Source of the DNA: Diadophis punctatus similis | Lineage: Eukaryota > Chordata > Lepidosauria > Squamata > Dipsadidae | Length of the DNA stretch: 64,000 nt | Assembly (NCBI GenBank): GCA_023053685.1 | Contig: JALIGW010000003.1 | Location: forward strand, 141,233,008-141,297,007 | Direction: 5' to 3' | Shown: positions 44,201-54,788 of the stretch, in pieces | Numbering within the stretch: the stretch's first letter is position 1 | How the letters are laid out: every line of letters begins with the position of its first letter | Notes under the pieces: generated by a model | Seen by the model: only the letters and a program-made list of their open reading frames with translations | The model's database searches: none | Told to the model about the DNA's origin: nothing | Position numbers and translations under genes: made by a program

Positions 44201-47200
44201 GCTTTTAGTTATTTGGAAAACTTTTGAAATTATTACACATGGCAAATTGAAGTAACATATTTATTTAGAAATGCACAGGTACAGTATATGTGGTACCTTG
44301 CTCAACAGTAGTGACTGTGAGATGGACCTTGGAGTCCTAGTGGACAACCATTTAAATATGAGCCAGCAGTGTGCAGTAGCTGCCAAAAAAGCCAACACAG
44401 TTCTAGGCTGCATTAACAGAGGGATAGAATCAAGATCACGTGAAGTGTTAATACCACTTGATAATGCCTTGGTAAGGCCACACTTGGAATACTGCATACA
44501 GTTTTGGTCGCCACGATGCAAAAAGGATGTTGAGACTCTAGAAAGAGTGCAGAGAAGAGCAACAAAGATGATTAGGGGGCTGGAGGCTAAAACATGAAGA
44601 ACGGTTGCAGGAACTGGGTATGTCTAGTTTAATGAAAAGAAGGACTAGGGGAGACATGATAGCAGTGTTCCAATATCTCAGGGGTTGCCACAAAGAAGAC
44701 GGAGTCAAACTATTCTCCAGAGCACCTGAGGGTAGAACAAGAAGCAATGGGTGGAAACTAATCAAGGAGAGAAGCGACTTAGAACTAAGGAGAAATTTCC
44801 TGACAGTTAGAACAATTAATCAGTGGAACGGCTTGCCTCCAGAAGTTGTGAATGCTCCAACACTGGAAGTTTTAAAGAAGATGTTGGATAACCATTTGTC
44901 TGAAGTAGTGTAGGGTTTCCTGCCTAAGCAGGGGGTTGGACTAGAAGACCTCCAAGGTCCCTTCCAACTCTGTTATTCTATTCTATTCTATTTTCCTTTA
45001 TTTACTGATAAGTAAAATATTGTTTACCTCCTCCTTCTCCCCAAAGTCTTCCAAACCACCTTGCATATAATCAGTAAAAGGAGTTTCTGCCTTTTGGTTT
45101 GTGCAGTACCCGTGTTTCAGAAAAGATTGGACTGGGAGATGAGGTGAGGTGAAGCAGACTCAGGAGCCAATTCTTAAAGTTGAATTGTACCACTTAAAAT
45201 GCCAAAACATGATGGAAATGGGAGAGAAAGAGCACAGTAGAGATGAGCCAATAAAAAAGCTCTAGATTGTGTCAAAGAGACCTAGGCTCATATTTTTATT
45301 TTGTCAAGGAGCCTTGTAGAAAATCTTGAGACAGTCTTTTTTTCGCCTAATCTACTTCAGAGAATATGTGATAGGAGAACTCGGGGGAAAGATGGAATCA
45401 GTACAATAAAAAAGAGCAACTAGGTTGAATGAGCAAAACTCAAAAAAAGATAGAAACAAAAAAATAAAAATAGGAGACAGTTTGAAGTTCAGGACCGTGG
45501 CAATAAAGAAAACAAAACACAAGTCATATGCAGGACACTCCAATCTTGGCCACTTTAAGACTTGTGGACTTCAACTCCCAGAATTCCTCAGCCAGCAAGC
45601 TGAGAACTCTGGGAGTTGAAGTCCACAAGTCTTAAAGTGGCCAAGGTTGGAGAGCCCTGATATAAAGCACCATCACTGAAACAGCCCAGAATTTTACACC
45701 TATTTGCTTTGGAGGAAATCCGAGAGTCGGAGTAATCACACATAGTCAAGAAATCCTGATTGCTTTTTTAAAAAGTTTTTTCATCTTAATGCTAACAACC
45801 CAAAGGATATGTTAGACAAGTCTGTTTGGGGATGTAGTTAGACAGTATTAGTGTAACAACTGAAGAAAACATAACAAGTATTGAGTGTTGGCTAATTTTC
45901 TTCTCTGCTTCTTTTAGTTTTTGAAGGCTGTGATAACACCAGAGTATCTTCTAATCCTAGACTATCGCAATACAAATCTGGAAAAATGGCTGTTCCAAGA
46001 ACTGGCATCTCAGCTAGCTGGAGAAGGTCAACTAGTTACATATTCTTTGCCTTTTGAATTCAGAGCTATAGAAGCAATGCTGCAGTATTGGGTGAGCATG
46101 CTTATGCTGTGCGGAGAGTGATTGTTGTGACCTTTCCCAGCTGGAGCTCTCTGGACATGGTGAACTCCAAATCCCAAAAGATCCGAGACTTTTAAAGTCC
46201 AACATATATGGAGTAGCAATAGCAGTAGGACTTAGACTTATATACTGCTTCATAGTGCTTTACAGCCCTCTCTAAGCGGTTTACAGAGTTCAGCATATTG
46301 CCCCCAACAATCTGGGTGCTCATTTTACCCACCTCGGAAGGATGGAAGGCTGAGTCAACCTTGAGCCTAGTGAGATTTGAACAGCTGAACTGCTGAACTG
46401 CAGTGCTACACTTTAACCACTGCGCCACCTCGGCTCCATTTGGGACATATTTATCTGCCTCCTTCAACAAATGATTATAATCATTTGTTGAAGGAGGCAG
46501 ATAAATTTAGATATAGACCACCATTGAACCCAAAGTTTCCATTGCTAACCGAGACAGTTAAGAGAGTTTTGCCCCCTTTTTATGACCCTTCTTGCCGCAG
46601 TTGTTAAGTGAATCACTGCAGTTGCTTAAGTTAGGAACACGGTTGTAAAGTGAATCTGGCTTCCCCGTTGATTTTGTTTGTCAGAAAGTTATAAAAAGTG
46701 ATCACATAACCCATAACCATATTGCAGATCACATATGAGTCAGTTGCCAAGCATCCAAATTTTGATTTCGTGACCACAGGGATACTGCAATGGTCGTAAG
46801 TGTGAAAAACAGTCGTAAGTCACTTTTTTTCAGCACTGTCGTAACTTCAAATGGTCACTAAATGAATAGTTATAACTTGTACTTGTACGGTACTTGTATG
46901 AGATGGCTAAAAGGCAGTCCTTTTCTATAAGTTACTTCAAATGGCCATCCTTATTTATTTATTTTGTATGAGCCACGATGGTGCAATGGTTAGAGTGCAG
47001 TACTGCAGGCTACTTCAGCTGACTGCTAGCTGCAGTTCAGCTGTTCAAATCTCACCAGGCTCAAGGTTGACTCAGCCTTCCATCCTTCTGAGGTGGGTAA
47101 AATGAGGACCCAGATTGTTGGGGCTAATATGCTGAACTCTGTAAACCGCTTAGAGAGGGCTGTAACAAAGCACTGTGAAGCGGTATGTAAGTCTAAGTGC

Positions 47201-50200
47201 TATTGCTATTGCTACTTAAAAATTGTGTTTCTGAGCTAGTTTCCTGACAACTTCTGTAATTAGTGTAAAGCAAAAAAAAAAAAAATCAAAGGAAATTGTG
47301 ATTTCTGTGCAAGGAAAGTGAAAAGGGCTGACCTGACCACAAGTGAAGATATTCTGGATTTTGTGTTTTTTTTTAAAAAAATCCCTTATTTTATGCAGTG
47401 TAAATTTGATATATACCGCAGTTATTACATACATATCCAATACAATATCATAATAACATTAAATTCACTATTTAAATCGGTAGTAATGAGAAATAATAAA
47501 AGACCTCAACCTGCATCACTATATAATGATAAGGTTGGTATAGGTTTATTTTTTGTAAGAGCCGAGGTGGCGCAGCGGTTAGAGGCAGGTACTGCAGGCC
47601 ACTTTAGCTGACACTGATCCGCAGGTCAGCGGTTCAAATCTCACCGGCTCAGGGTTGACTCAGCCTTCCATCCATCCGAGGTAGGTAAAATGAGGACCCA
47701 GATTGTTGGGGGCAATATAAATATACATTGCTTACTGGTGTAAACCGCTTAGAGAGTGCTTGCACTTTGAGGCGGTATATAAATTTCACAAAATAAATAA
47801 ATAAATAAATAAATTTCCAGTGGAAGGGTGTTCTGCATATATTTCAGCTTGCATTACCAACTTTGCTATAAGTTCAAGATCATATGTCTGTTTTGCTGGA
47901 CAAAAGGACTTTTTAGAAGGCATTCTAAAAGAATTATTTTAATTCTTATGAAGGATCATGTTGTTATCTAGATCAGCTACCTGAGTGGCAAATTTAGCCA
48001 TCTGCAACCTCAAATACTTGAAACTCTGAATGCTTTAGTGGATCCTAAGCTTTTGTCCCTGGATAGGAGTAAAGTCCATATCTTACTGCAAAATGGAAAG
48101 AGGTAAGCAAGTCTACCTTCACTCTCTTCAATTACCTTGTTTATGTAAGTTGCAGTAAGCCATTTTCTTGAATTATATAACAACTACACTACTTATTACA
48201 ACAAATTGCTTACATCAAATATTAGGCAGGGGGTAAAAGCACTGTAGATTGTTGTCTTGAATGCTGAATTGATTTGTTCAGTTCTACTTGATGCAGTTAA
48301 TATCTTTTTTGATTTAACAGTTTGGCATCACATGGTTGTGGAAATAAGACAATATAAATTATTACTGAAACAGATGAGTTGTTTGAGCCTGATATAAAAA
48401 TAAACTACCTAAATTTCTGTTTTTATTTTTATATTACAAGTCTATTAGCGTGACAAAGATAAATGTTTTGGTGCCTTTGAAAACTAAAAATTAACAGGAG
48501 CAGAAAATCAGATAATAGTCATTTTTAAAAGTCTTAAATAGAGCAGTTTGAAAGTGCTGCATTAATGTAATATAAATAATATTAATCTAATAGTTGCATA
48601 GCTATTATCGCTTAACCTTTTCTGCTACATTGGAGAGATGACCAGATTCTTACACATCCCGGCTAACCTATAAAGGCAAAGATGGTCTTTTGGATAGCAA
48701 CTTCATTACATATTAAATGAAAGATATTTTTGTATCTGTTAAACCAGATGACATATTCTTATTTCAGTGGCTTCATATAACACGAAGCTGCTGTAAATGT
48801 TTATGGATAGTGAGCATTCCTTTAAGCATAAATGATCCACATTATTGCTCAGCTGTGAAGAGATTTCAAGAATGACTTGCACTTTGGATTTTGACTTGAC
48901 CCAGAGAGAAGTCTTAACAGCAAGCCCATGTGTGCAAGCAGATCTTCAGAGAAATATTGGTTAATTTGAGAAACATGGTATGTTTTGCGATAGGTTTCTT
49001 ATGCTTTTATTTTTCAGTTTGTCCGAATTAGAAACTGACCTTAAAGTTTTCAAAGAGATGATATTGGAAATCCTAGATGACAAAGAAGTCATGGAAGAAC
49101 TGTGTCTGACTAAATGGACAGATCCAGAAGTATTGTAAGTATAAGTTGTAAAAGAGTGTTTCTGATGGTCCAAATTTCACTTCTTCCTAATTGCGAAATA
49201 TTCTAAATATTACATTCATAGTAGATGTCATTCAAGTGATAGTGATTCTCAGATTTTAAACGCTGCTAGAAAGCACTAAATAGAATGTGAATTTTCATTT
49301 ACTATTTTATTGCCACATACTATCACTATGGCTTCTGTTTGCAATGGGTCTTATGGTTATTGTTCACAGTGAGGCAAGTCTGTCTGGAATTGACCATGTG
49401 GAGGAGATGGAACTGCTGTTGGAAAATTACTACAAGCAGGCAGAAGATCTTATGAATGAAACCCGGGAACTTAAAATACTGATTGATGATTCTGAAAGTA
49501 TCATCTTTATCAACTTAGACAGGTTAGCTGTGTGGAACATATTGTTAAAATTTAACATACATTGTTTAAAACTCATTTGACATTTAGATTTTGAAAAACA
49601 GTTTTGTTTATAAAGCTTTTTCTCAGATGAAATGAATAAATTTATTTTGCATTCCTATAAATTATTTGGTTATTTTAATAAATTATATTGCTATGCACAT
49701 TCTATTGTCAGTGCTAACTTGACAAAGCCTGTTTTGGTTTTGATGAATTAATTTTTTGAATTAAGCTAATGGTTCTAGAGATGGACTGGTAGATTTCTGT
49801 CAATAATGAAAGCAACCTAATTGTAAGCTATTCTGGCTACATAAACTAACCTTTGTAACTGTAGAAAACTTTGTAGGCAAGTTAACCAGCATGTATGTCA
49901 GTTTGCCATTAGCATTGTGCCCATCTGCCATTTTTGTACATGTTCAAAAAAGTCAGCACCCAAATTTCCACAAAGTTAAGCTTGTGTTAGTCAGGTCTTC
50001 ACATATACAGTATCTTTAACAAGTTGCATAGCCGTTCCATTAACTCAGTGACTATTTAAAGTTACGATGGCACTGAAGGAATGGTAGTTATGGCCGAGCC
50101 TCACACCCAGCCTTACACCTGTTGCAGCACCCCTGTGATCACATGATCAAAATTTGGGTGCTTGGCAACCTATTACATTTATAACTGCAGGGTGTGCCAC

Positions 50201-53200
50201 CCACCCTCCATCTCTGCCCTTTTGGATACCCTGCACTCTGGCCACCCCTGCCCCCTTCTCCATCTCCTTTCTCTTGCCACAGAGGTGGTGTGCCTGCTGT
50301 GGCAGCTGCTGACCCTTTATAGGCCTCTCTGAGGTTTCAGGGAAGTCTCAGGGAGGCACAGCAGCTTTTTGGCTAGGCTCACCTCTTCTCAGCAGTGGGA
50401 AGAAGGTCAGCTGGAGACAACAGGGACAGCAGGGTGGCCAAAAGGGCAAGATAGGGCCTTCTGGGACCGTGTTTTTCAAACTTGGCAGTTTTAAGATGTG
50501 TGGACTGAGGACTTCTGGGAGTTGAAGTCTTAAAGGTGCCAAGCTTGAAAAACCCTCTTCTAGAGCAACAGTAGCATTAAATGGATAGTATCATAGGTTG
50601 GGCTAAACTACGTAACTGATGTTGGCTAGCGGTATATTTTTTTTAAAAAGAAACTGGTTATAGACTGGGTTGCTACTCCTAGAAGCAAGTAAGAAAGGGC
50701 GTCTTCTCTAAAGTTGTCTACATCTCTGAAGCAAATGTTAACGGTCACATTTAATCCTTCAATTTAGCAGAGTCGTGTTTTATCTTTTTAGCCACCGTAA
50801 TGTTATGATGAGGTTGAACTTGCAGCTGACGATGGGTACTTTTTCAATCTCGCTTTTCGGATTGATAGGAGTAGCATTTGGTATGAATTTGGAATCGTCA
50901 TTTGAAGAGGTGAGAAACAATACTGAAAACAACATTCCTAGATATTTTAGTAAAATATTCCAGTAAAGCCACAAAGGCTGCTTTTAATTGCATTGTTGCA
51001 TTAACTGGCTATTGGAACTTGACAATTCGTTGTTTAATAAATATCATGAGAGCATTGTTTCAGACTATTTATGCTCAAGCTATTTATGGTTTGCATTTTT
51101 CTTTATGGGATGAATAGCAGCCGTACTTGTTTTATGTCAGGTTGCATCAAAAGGCTGGTAATTCAACTTGGTGAAAGCTGCACTAGTGATCATAATAACC
51201 ATATCTGAACAAAAGCTGTCTTCATTAGCCAATCCTCTTTAAAGGGCAGAAAAAGTTTCTGCAAGGTCCAATGGAGTAAATGAGGAAAAAAGAGGAAGCT
51301 TAAAGCCGTTGTCTTTGTTTAATGAACCCCAATGGGAAGAAAAGGATCCATTGTATATGCCAGAGATCTGTTCACTTTCCATGTCATTCCCACGGTGTAT
51401 TAATTGCTACTTCTAGGTAAATAAATCTGATATCCTCAGTTAAGAGTCATTTTAAAAAATGCAGTAAGATTTAAAAACTAACGAAGGGTCTGAGGTGGGA
51501 ATTACTCATTGTATGCTCTTACCATATTAGAACCATGGAATGTTTTGGCTGGTGACAGGAATTATGTTCCTAGGCAGTGGCTTAATTTGGCGGCGCCTGC
51601 TTACATTTCTTGGGCGGCATCTAGAACCGTCAATGCTTCCAACAGTAAGTATGCTTTCACTATTACCACATTAAGCTACCTCATTCCTCCCCAACATTTT
51701 AGCTTAATTCTCATATGCAGGTATATCGGGAATAAAACCATCAACAAAACTCCATTTGAATCATGAGTATCGTATAATATTTTTCTAATATTTGATCAGA
51801 TTCTTGTCTTCCTGTAACTTCAGGGTGCTATTCCTTGTTCTGCATTCTGGGATTATAGAGGACAACTGTGATCTGATTTTTTGTGTTGACCTGGGAAGAG
51901 AACCATTCTGTATCTGTTGTATGGAAGAGGCTTAGTTTGTCATGTATCTTGCTGGAGAATTTGAATTTTAAGTACATGAGATCCAATGTTTTGTAATGGC
52001 TAAGATATTGGACTAGTACCAAGGAGACCCAGATTCAAATCCACTTTTAGCATAAAAACTTATTGGGTGATTTTGGCCTGGTCACCCTTTGTCACAGCTT
52101 CACCTATCTCACAGGGTTGTTATGGGGGGAAAATGAGAGGAGGGAATACACTACCTTAGCTCCTGAATAAAAGATGGGATATCAATAAAACAAACAGAAC
52201 AATGAATTATTGTTTATGCATACAAATCTATTTAAATAAATAAATAAATAAAATGTCTAGTTCTCGCCTCTGTATTTAGTCCAAGTGATGTAATCGATAA
52301 GCTTTATTCAGATCCTTACTTCTATTGCTTAGCTTTTTATTCTTGATAATGCTTGCAAGCATATTGATGATTAAAAATTATTTTGTATATGAGTATTCTT
52401 TACAATATGGCTTTGCTGCTGTGTCTACCTTAATTATGTCTTCCTCCTTTGATCACAGCACCATTTACTCTCTGAGACAACGCATCCTAATTTCAGGCAG
52501 AATTCTTAATAACAGCCAGAATAAACATATGCTTTCTGGCAGACTTTTGAAGGGAGGCTCCAATTTTATTTTTTAAAATTGGAGCCTCTTAAGTCCTTTC
52601 AGAGCTTATTTTGCTTAACAATGGTTATACACGGTTTAGCAGAGATGCACACAATTGATAAACCTCCATTTGATTCTGAGAACATATTTTAGGTATACAT
52701 AGTTGCTGTCTAAGGAACAAGCCAGATTTTCCCTTTGCACCTTAATTGGATATGACTTTACCCTTTCCAAGGTTACTATATTATATTTAGTGTTTGACAT
52801 ATTTTAAGCAAATAAATAGTGATATGCTGCCAATGTTCATAAGCAGTATAGATCAGGAGTGTCCACCTTGGCAACTTTAAGATCTCTGGACTTCAACTCC
52901 CAGAATGGGGAATTCTGGGAGTTGAAGTCTATAAGTCTTAAAATTGCCGAGGTTGGACATCCCTGGTATACGTAATGGATCAGCCCATTCTACATATGAG
53001 GTTGAAAGAGGTAAGTGTGGCTGTGCAAGTTAACTAGTGCAAACGACCTTCCTTTTGCTTACTTAAGCACAACACTAATTTCCCCACCGGTTTTCACAAT
53101 CCTCATTCTGTTATCTTTTCCTTCTTTAGATGCCGTCTTTATTGAAAAAAACACAGCCACCCAATGGAAAAGTAGAGTTTAAGAATGTTTTCAAAACAGA

Positions 53201-53240
53201 ATCCTTTGAGTCAAGCAGAAGTACAATGACCAGCCAATGA
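38056..53240 (+). CDS. MRS2: MRS2 mitochondrial magnesium channel, complete, 11 exons
   Basis: MRS2 is the CorA-type Mg2+ channel of the inner mitochondrial membrane and works as a homopentamer. Coding exons: 38056-38269, 42282-42355, 43788-43824, 44066-44178, 45918-46091, 47972-48102, 49018-49134, 49370-49522, 50792-50909, 51531-51644, 53130-53240. All introns are GT-AG and all phases join, giving 1356 nt and 451 residues (human 443). Exon 1 encodes a basic presequence. The matrix domain spans exons 2-8. Exon 9 encodes the first membrane helix ending in GMN, the selectivity motif. Exon 10 encodes the second helix. Introns carry L1, CR1, SINEs and MITEs. The protein alignment is from memory of the human sequence and close throughout except in exon 1 and the C-terminus. 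Confidence 0.97.
38603..38973. mobile_element. CAGGTAGTCCTC-family MITE in MRS2 intron 1
   Basis: It starts CAGGTAGTCTTCAACTTGC and ends AAATCGAGGACTACCTG, with TA at both sides, 371 bp. Confidence 0.87.
39165..39507. mobile_element. Same MITE family, opposite orientation, left end lost
   Basis: It ends TTAAGTCAAGGACTACCTG before TA. The body is the reverse complement of the copy 200 bp upstream, so transcripts of MRS2 intron 1 could fold here. Confidence 0.75.
40272..40613. mobile_element. hAT-like MITE with perfect 8-bp duplication
   Basis: It starts CAGGGGTCGGCAACC and ends GATTGCTGACCCCTG, with CTCTGGGT on both sides. It interrupts a repeat whose other part follows at 40617-40720. MRS2 intron 1. 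Confidence 0.93.
41417..41505 (+). repeat. 5S rRNA-derived SINE head
   Basis: GGGAGCTAAGTAGGGTAGG, CCTGGTTAGTGCTTGGATGG and GAGATATTCAGGG follow the 3' half of vertebrate 5S rRNA closely, including the internal control region. The 5' part is lost and it sits in MRS2 intron 1, so it is a pseudogene or a 5S-type SINE. Confidence 0.7.
41640..42195 (-). mobile_element. L1 ORF2 C-terminus and 3' end
   Basis: The minus-strand frame reads [29 protein letters not shown] and [15 protein letters not shown], the conserved C-terminal Cys-region end of L1 ORF2. The frame is open for about 149 codons. It lies antisense in MRS2 intron 1, just before exon 2. Confidence 0.85.
42282..42355 (+). CDS. MRS2: MRS2 exon 2
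   Basis: Acceptor CGCTTTAG, donor GTAAGT, 74 nt. It encodes ALSQHCSTE then [15 protein letters not shown], nearly identical to human [14 protein letters not shown]. It ends in phase 0. Confidence 0.95.
42480..42785 (+). mobile_element. L1 ORF2 end and 3' UTR, sense strand
   Basis: It encodes [14 protein letters not shown] and [17 protein letters not shown], matching the end of the antisense L1 at 41640-42195. A 3' UTR ending AATAAAAAATTT follows. MRS2 intron 2. Confidence 0.7.
42786..43237 (+). repeat. AT-rich simple repeats in MRS2 intron 2
   Basis: TATATA and ATGTATGTACATATA runs near 42830-42965, then plain intron sequence. Confidence 0.6.
43238..43339. mobile_element. 102-bp hairpin hAT-like MITE
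   Basis: It starts CAGGGGTGGCCAAACTATGG and ends CCATAGTTTGGCCACCCCTG, a 20-bp perfect inverted pair, with TTCTAGAT on both sides. MRS2 intron 2. Confidence 0.95.
43788..43824 (+). CDS. MRS2: MRS2 exon 3 (37 nt)
   Basis: A short exon: acceptor TTCCTTTTAG, donor GTATGT. It encodes [12 protein letters not shown] plus one base; human has TKFDKQGNVTSF. Confidence 0.95.
44066..44178 (+). CDS. MRS2: MRS2 exon 4
   Basis: Acceptor GGGGTAG, donor GTAAGA. It encodes [18 protein letters not shown] and [10 protein letters not shown], part of the N-terminal matrix domain. Confidence 0.96.
44272..44993 (+). mobile_element. CR1 LINE 3' end in MRS2 intron 4
   Basis: It encodes [17 protein letters not shown], the block around [17 protein letters not shown] and [13 protein letters not shown], the C-terminus of CR1 ORF2. 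The tail is AGAAGACCTCCAAGG followed by TTCTA repeats. One frameshift near 44597 breaks it. It lies in the same sense as MRS2. Confidence 0.92.
45527..45659. mobile_element. Hairpin MITE (GGGAGTTGAAGTCCA family)
   Basis: CCACTTTAAGACTTGTGG and CCACAAGTCTTAAAGTGG form near-perfect inverted arms, with CTGGGAGTTGAAGTCC inside each. Related copies are at 50468-50570 and 52853-52972. The target duplication is unclear here. MRS2 intron 4. Confidence 0.8.
45918..46091 (+). CDS. MRS2: MRS2 exon 5
   Basis: 58 full codons, phase 0 at both ends. It includes [16 protein letters not shown] and [19 protein letters not shown], the beta-rich core of the matrix domain. Confidence 0.97.
46214..46439 (-). repeat. 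tRNA-derived SINE, reverse orientation
   Basis: Its reverse complement begins GGAGCCGAGGTGGCGCAGTGG and ends AAGTCCTACTGCTATTGCTA. Full length. MRS2 intron 5. Confidence 0.9.
46449..46506. repeat. 58-bp perfect palindrome
   Basis: Arms 46449-46477 and 46478-46506 are exact reverse complements with no spacer (centre GATTA/TAATC). It sits between a SINE head and a MITE in MRS2 intron 5. Confidence 0.97.
46510..46895. mobile_element. CAGGTAGTCCTC-family MITE, eroded ends
   Basis: The body (CATTGAACCCAAAG, GTTAAGTGAATCACTGCAG, TGGTCACTAAATGAA) matches 12437-12825. Terminal repeats are lost. Confidence 0.75.
46970..47216 (+). repeat. tRNA-derived SINE
   Basis: Head GAGCCACGATGGTGCAATGG, B box GTTCAAATCTC, tail AAGTGCTATTGCTATTGCTA. 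MRS2 intron 5. Confidence 0.9.
47559..47815 (+). repeat. tRNA-derived SINE, second variant
   Basis: Head GAGCCGAGGTGGCGCAGCGG, a body like the other SINEs, but a different tail (GAGGCGGTATATAAATTTC and AAATAAATAAAT). MRS2 intron 5. Confidence 0.88.
47972..48102 (+). CDS. MRS2: MRS2 exon 6
   Basis: It encodes [20 protein letters not shown] and [13 protein letters not shown], helical matrix segment. It ends in phase 2. Confidence 0.96.
49018..49134 (+). CDS. MRS2: MRS2 exon 7
   Basis: It encodes [20 protein letters not shown] and [12 protein letters not shown], the long helix that leads to the pore. Phase 2 to phase 2. Confidence 0.96.
49370..49522 (+). CDS. MRS2: MRS2 exon 8
   Basis: It encodes [20 protein letters not shown] and [17 protein letters not shown], the stalk helix just before the first membrane segment. 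Confidence 0.97.
50010..50190. mobile_element. MITE fragment (CAGGTAGTCCTC family)
   Basis: CAGTGACTATTTAAAGTTACG and GATCACATGATCAAAATTTG match the family body in reverse order. MRS2 intron 8. Confidence 0.5.
50468..50570. mobile_element. Hairpin MITE, diverged
   Basis: TTTTCAAACTTGGCA and TGCCAAGCTTGAAAA form inverted arms around CTGGGAGTTGAAGTC. MRS2 intron 8. Confidence 0.7.
50792..50909 (+). CDS. MRS2: MRS2 exon 9: pore helix and GMN motif
   Basis: It encodes [20 protein letters not shown] then [12 protein letters not shown]. The GMN triplet at 50880-50888 is the family's magnesium selectivity signature. LESSFEE follows in the loop between the membrane helices. Confidence 0.98.
51531..51644 (+). 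CDS. MRS2: MRS2 exon 10: second membrane helix
   Basis: It encodes [19 protein letters not shown], a hydrophobic helix ending in Arg, then [14 protein letters not shown]. 38 full codons. Confidence 0.97.
51988..52195 (+). repeat. tRNA-derived SINE, different family
   Basis: TGTAATGGCTAAGATATTGG, CAGATTCAAATCC (B box), TCACAGGGTTGTTATGG and AAAAGATGGGATATCAATAAA in order. MRS2 intron 10. Confidence 0.75.
52554..52588. repeat. 15-bp perfect hairpin with T loop
   Basis: GAGGCTCCAATTTTA pairs exactly with TAAAATTGGAGCCTC across five T. MRS2 intron 10. Confidence 0.95.
52853..52972. mobile_element. Hairpin MITE (GGGAGTTGAAGTCCA family)
   Basis: CAGGAGTGTCCACCTTGGCA and GCCGAGGTTGGACATCCCTG are inverted ends, with CTTCAACTCCCAGAA and TTCTGGGAGTTGAAG inside. 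MRS2 intron 10. Confidence 0.85.
53130..53240 (+). CDS. MRS2: MRS2 exon 11: C-terminus and stop
   Basis: It encodes [13 protein letters not shown] to a TGA stop at 53238-53240. Human has MASLPKKTLL at the same place. The rest of the tail is poorly conserved. The 3' UTR follows. Confidence 0.92.
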   Translation: MPSLLKKTQPPNGKVEFKNVFKTESFESSRSTMTSQ

Positions 53241-53880
53241 CATGAATACTCCAGGATAACTTGAACTTGAGACTATCATCCTGGATTTACTTTTTCAAAA
53301 AAAAATGTAGCAGCCTTTACCATTTGACTGTGTTATATCCCAAAAATACGAAGTTAAAAATCTTCAGTTATGGAGAGAAGACTTCAGAGTTTTGAATACC
53401 ACAGTAGAAAATTTAAATCATGTAAATGTTAAAACCATCCCCTTTTTTCCTCTAACTAATGCCTTCTGTGGGAATTCTGATAAAATTTAACCTTTTGCCA
53501 ATATAAGAAAACCGTGTCTACCCTAATATCACACATATTCTTTCATAGGTATAGTTCATAAAAGGCAAAAGTGTTATCTAAATTATTTCTAAAGAGTGAG
53601 ATATATTTATGTAAAAATAGTGTTATCTCTGATAACAAATTCTTTTTTGAAAATAATACACCACAATATTAATTTCATGTTCTATTGTTTAGATTTGGTA
53701 TTTTGTAAAGATACTGTTTTATTGCTATGTTTTCAGTTATTGGATTCTGAAAGGTAAAAAGCTTATTTTAATCGATTTTATATTCCTGTCATAATTACCA
53801 AAAATAGAGTTACTAGTGCTGTTTTAGGAGAAAACCCCCTTTTTAAGGAGGCTTCGTTAGTTTGTGGAGCCTCCTTAAAT
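53241..53880 (+). other. MRS2: MRS2 3' UTR (extent unknown)
   Basis: AT-rich sequence after the stop codon without a recognised repeat. A hairpin at 53842-53879 (TTTAAGGAGGCT paired with AGCCTCCTTAAA) lies near its possible end. No clear AATAAA was seen, so the cleavage site cannot be placed. Confidence 0.5.
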
Positions 53881-54120
53881 AGGAGCTCATGAGAGAAGTA
53901 CTACTTGCTTGCAGAAGGTTGCCATGAGGCAGGAAGCCTTTGTCAGAAAGCTGAGATTCATGTTGCCTCACATCAGCTGGGCTCTTCTGCAAAAACAGAA
54001 AGGTAATTTGGGTGCTTGCTGAGCCCTGGAGCTGGGAGAGGAGCAGGCCGAGTCCTGCAAGTCCCTTGGGTCGCAGGAAGGGAAGTGTAGGCCTTGGCTT
54101 ACAGGCTGCAATTTCCCTCT

Positions 54121-54515
54121 GTGTGCCAATCACTTCTACACGCCATCTTCAGGCTCCCTTGCGTAGCTGAATAGCCACTTGGAAGCAGCCCGAGGCCTAG
54201 AGAAATTCCAAGGGACAGGCCCTTGGGTGGCTGGATGGGAAGTAGGCCTCTGCCTAGAGCAAGGGTGAACAATTAATTTTCCCAAAGGACCACATGAGAA
54301 ATGGACTCTTGTGGAGGGGTGCTGCTGCACCCGCCACAATCCCGTCGCTGCCACTGCCCCGACACCACCGCCACACTGACACCCTTTCCCCGACGTGGGT
54401 TGTAAAATGCCCATGACTTGCGTAGAGACTGTAACTGCCTGGGTGTGCCAGTCACTTCTGCTGACCAGCATTAGGCTCCCTTGCGTGGCTGAATAAGCCA
54501 GCTTGGAGGCATGTA
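54121..54515. repeat. Direct repeat of about 70 bp
   Basis: 54121-54190 and 54443-54515 share GTGTGCCA-TCACTTCT, AGGCTCCCTTGCGT and GCTGAATA in the same order, about 320 bp apart. The segment between is GC-rich. It lies between MRS2 and GPLD1 and is not assigned to a family. Confidence 0.65.
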
Positions 54516-54788
54516 ATGTCTTATGGGAATATTGAGGGGCAGGGATCAGAGCACCAAGTGCCTCGGGGGTGGGGCCCTGGTAGGCCTGTAGCAGGTGGCC
54601 TTGGGTCTATGTTAGGCCACCAAGTGCTTTCCAGATTCCTGAGGCACCCCATGCTCCTCTTAACAACCTGCACATTCATTTAATGATTGCATTGGGGAGA
54701 ACAGGAATAGGGTTTGTGAAGTGAGACACTCAATGGCTGTCATGACATGCCACCATGTTGGGCAGGTTCCATTACGGTCAGTCTAGAG

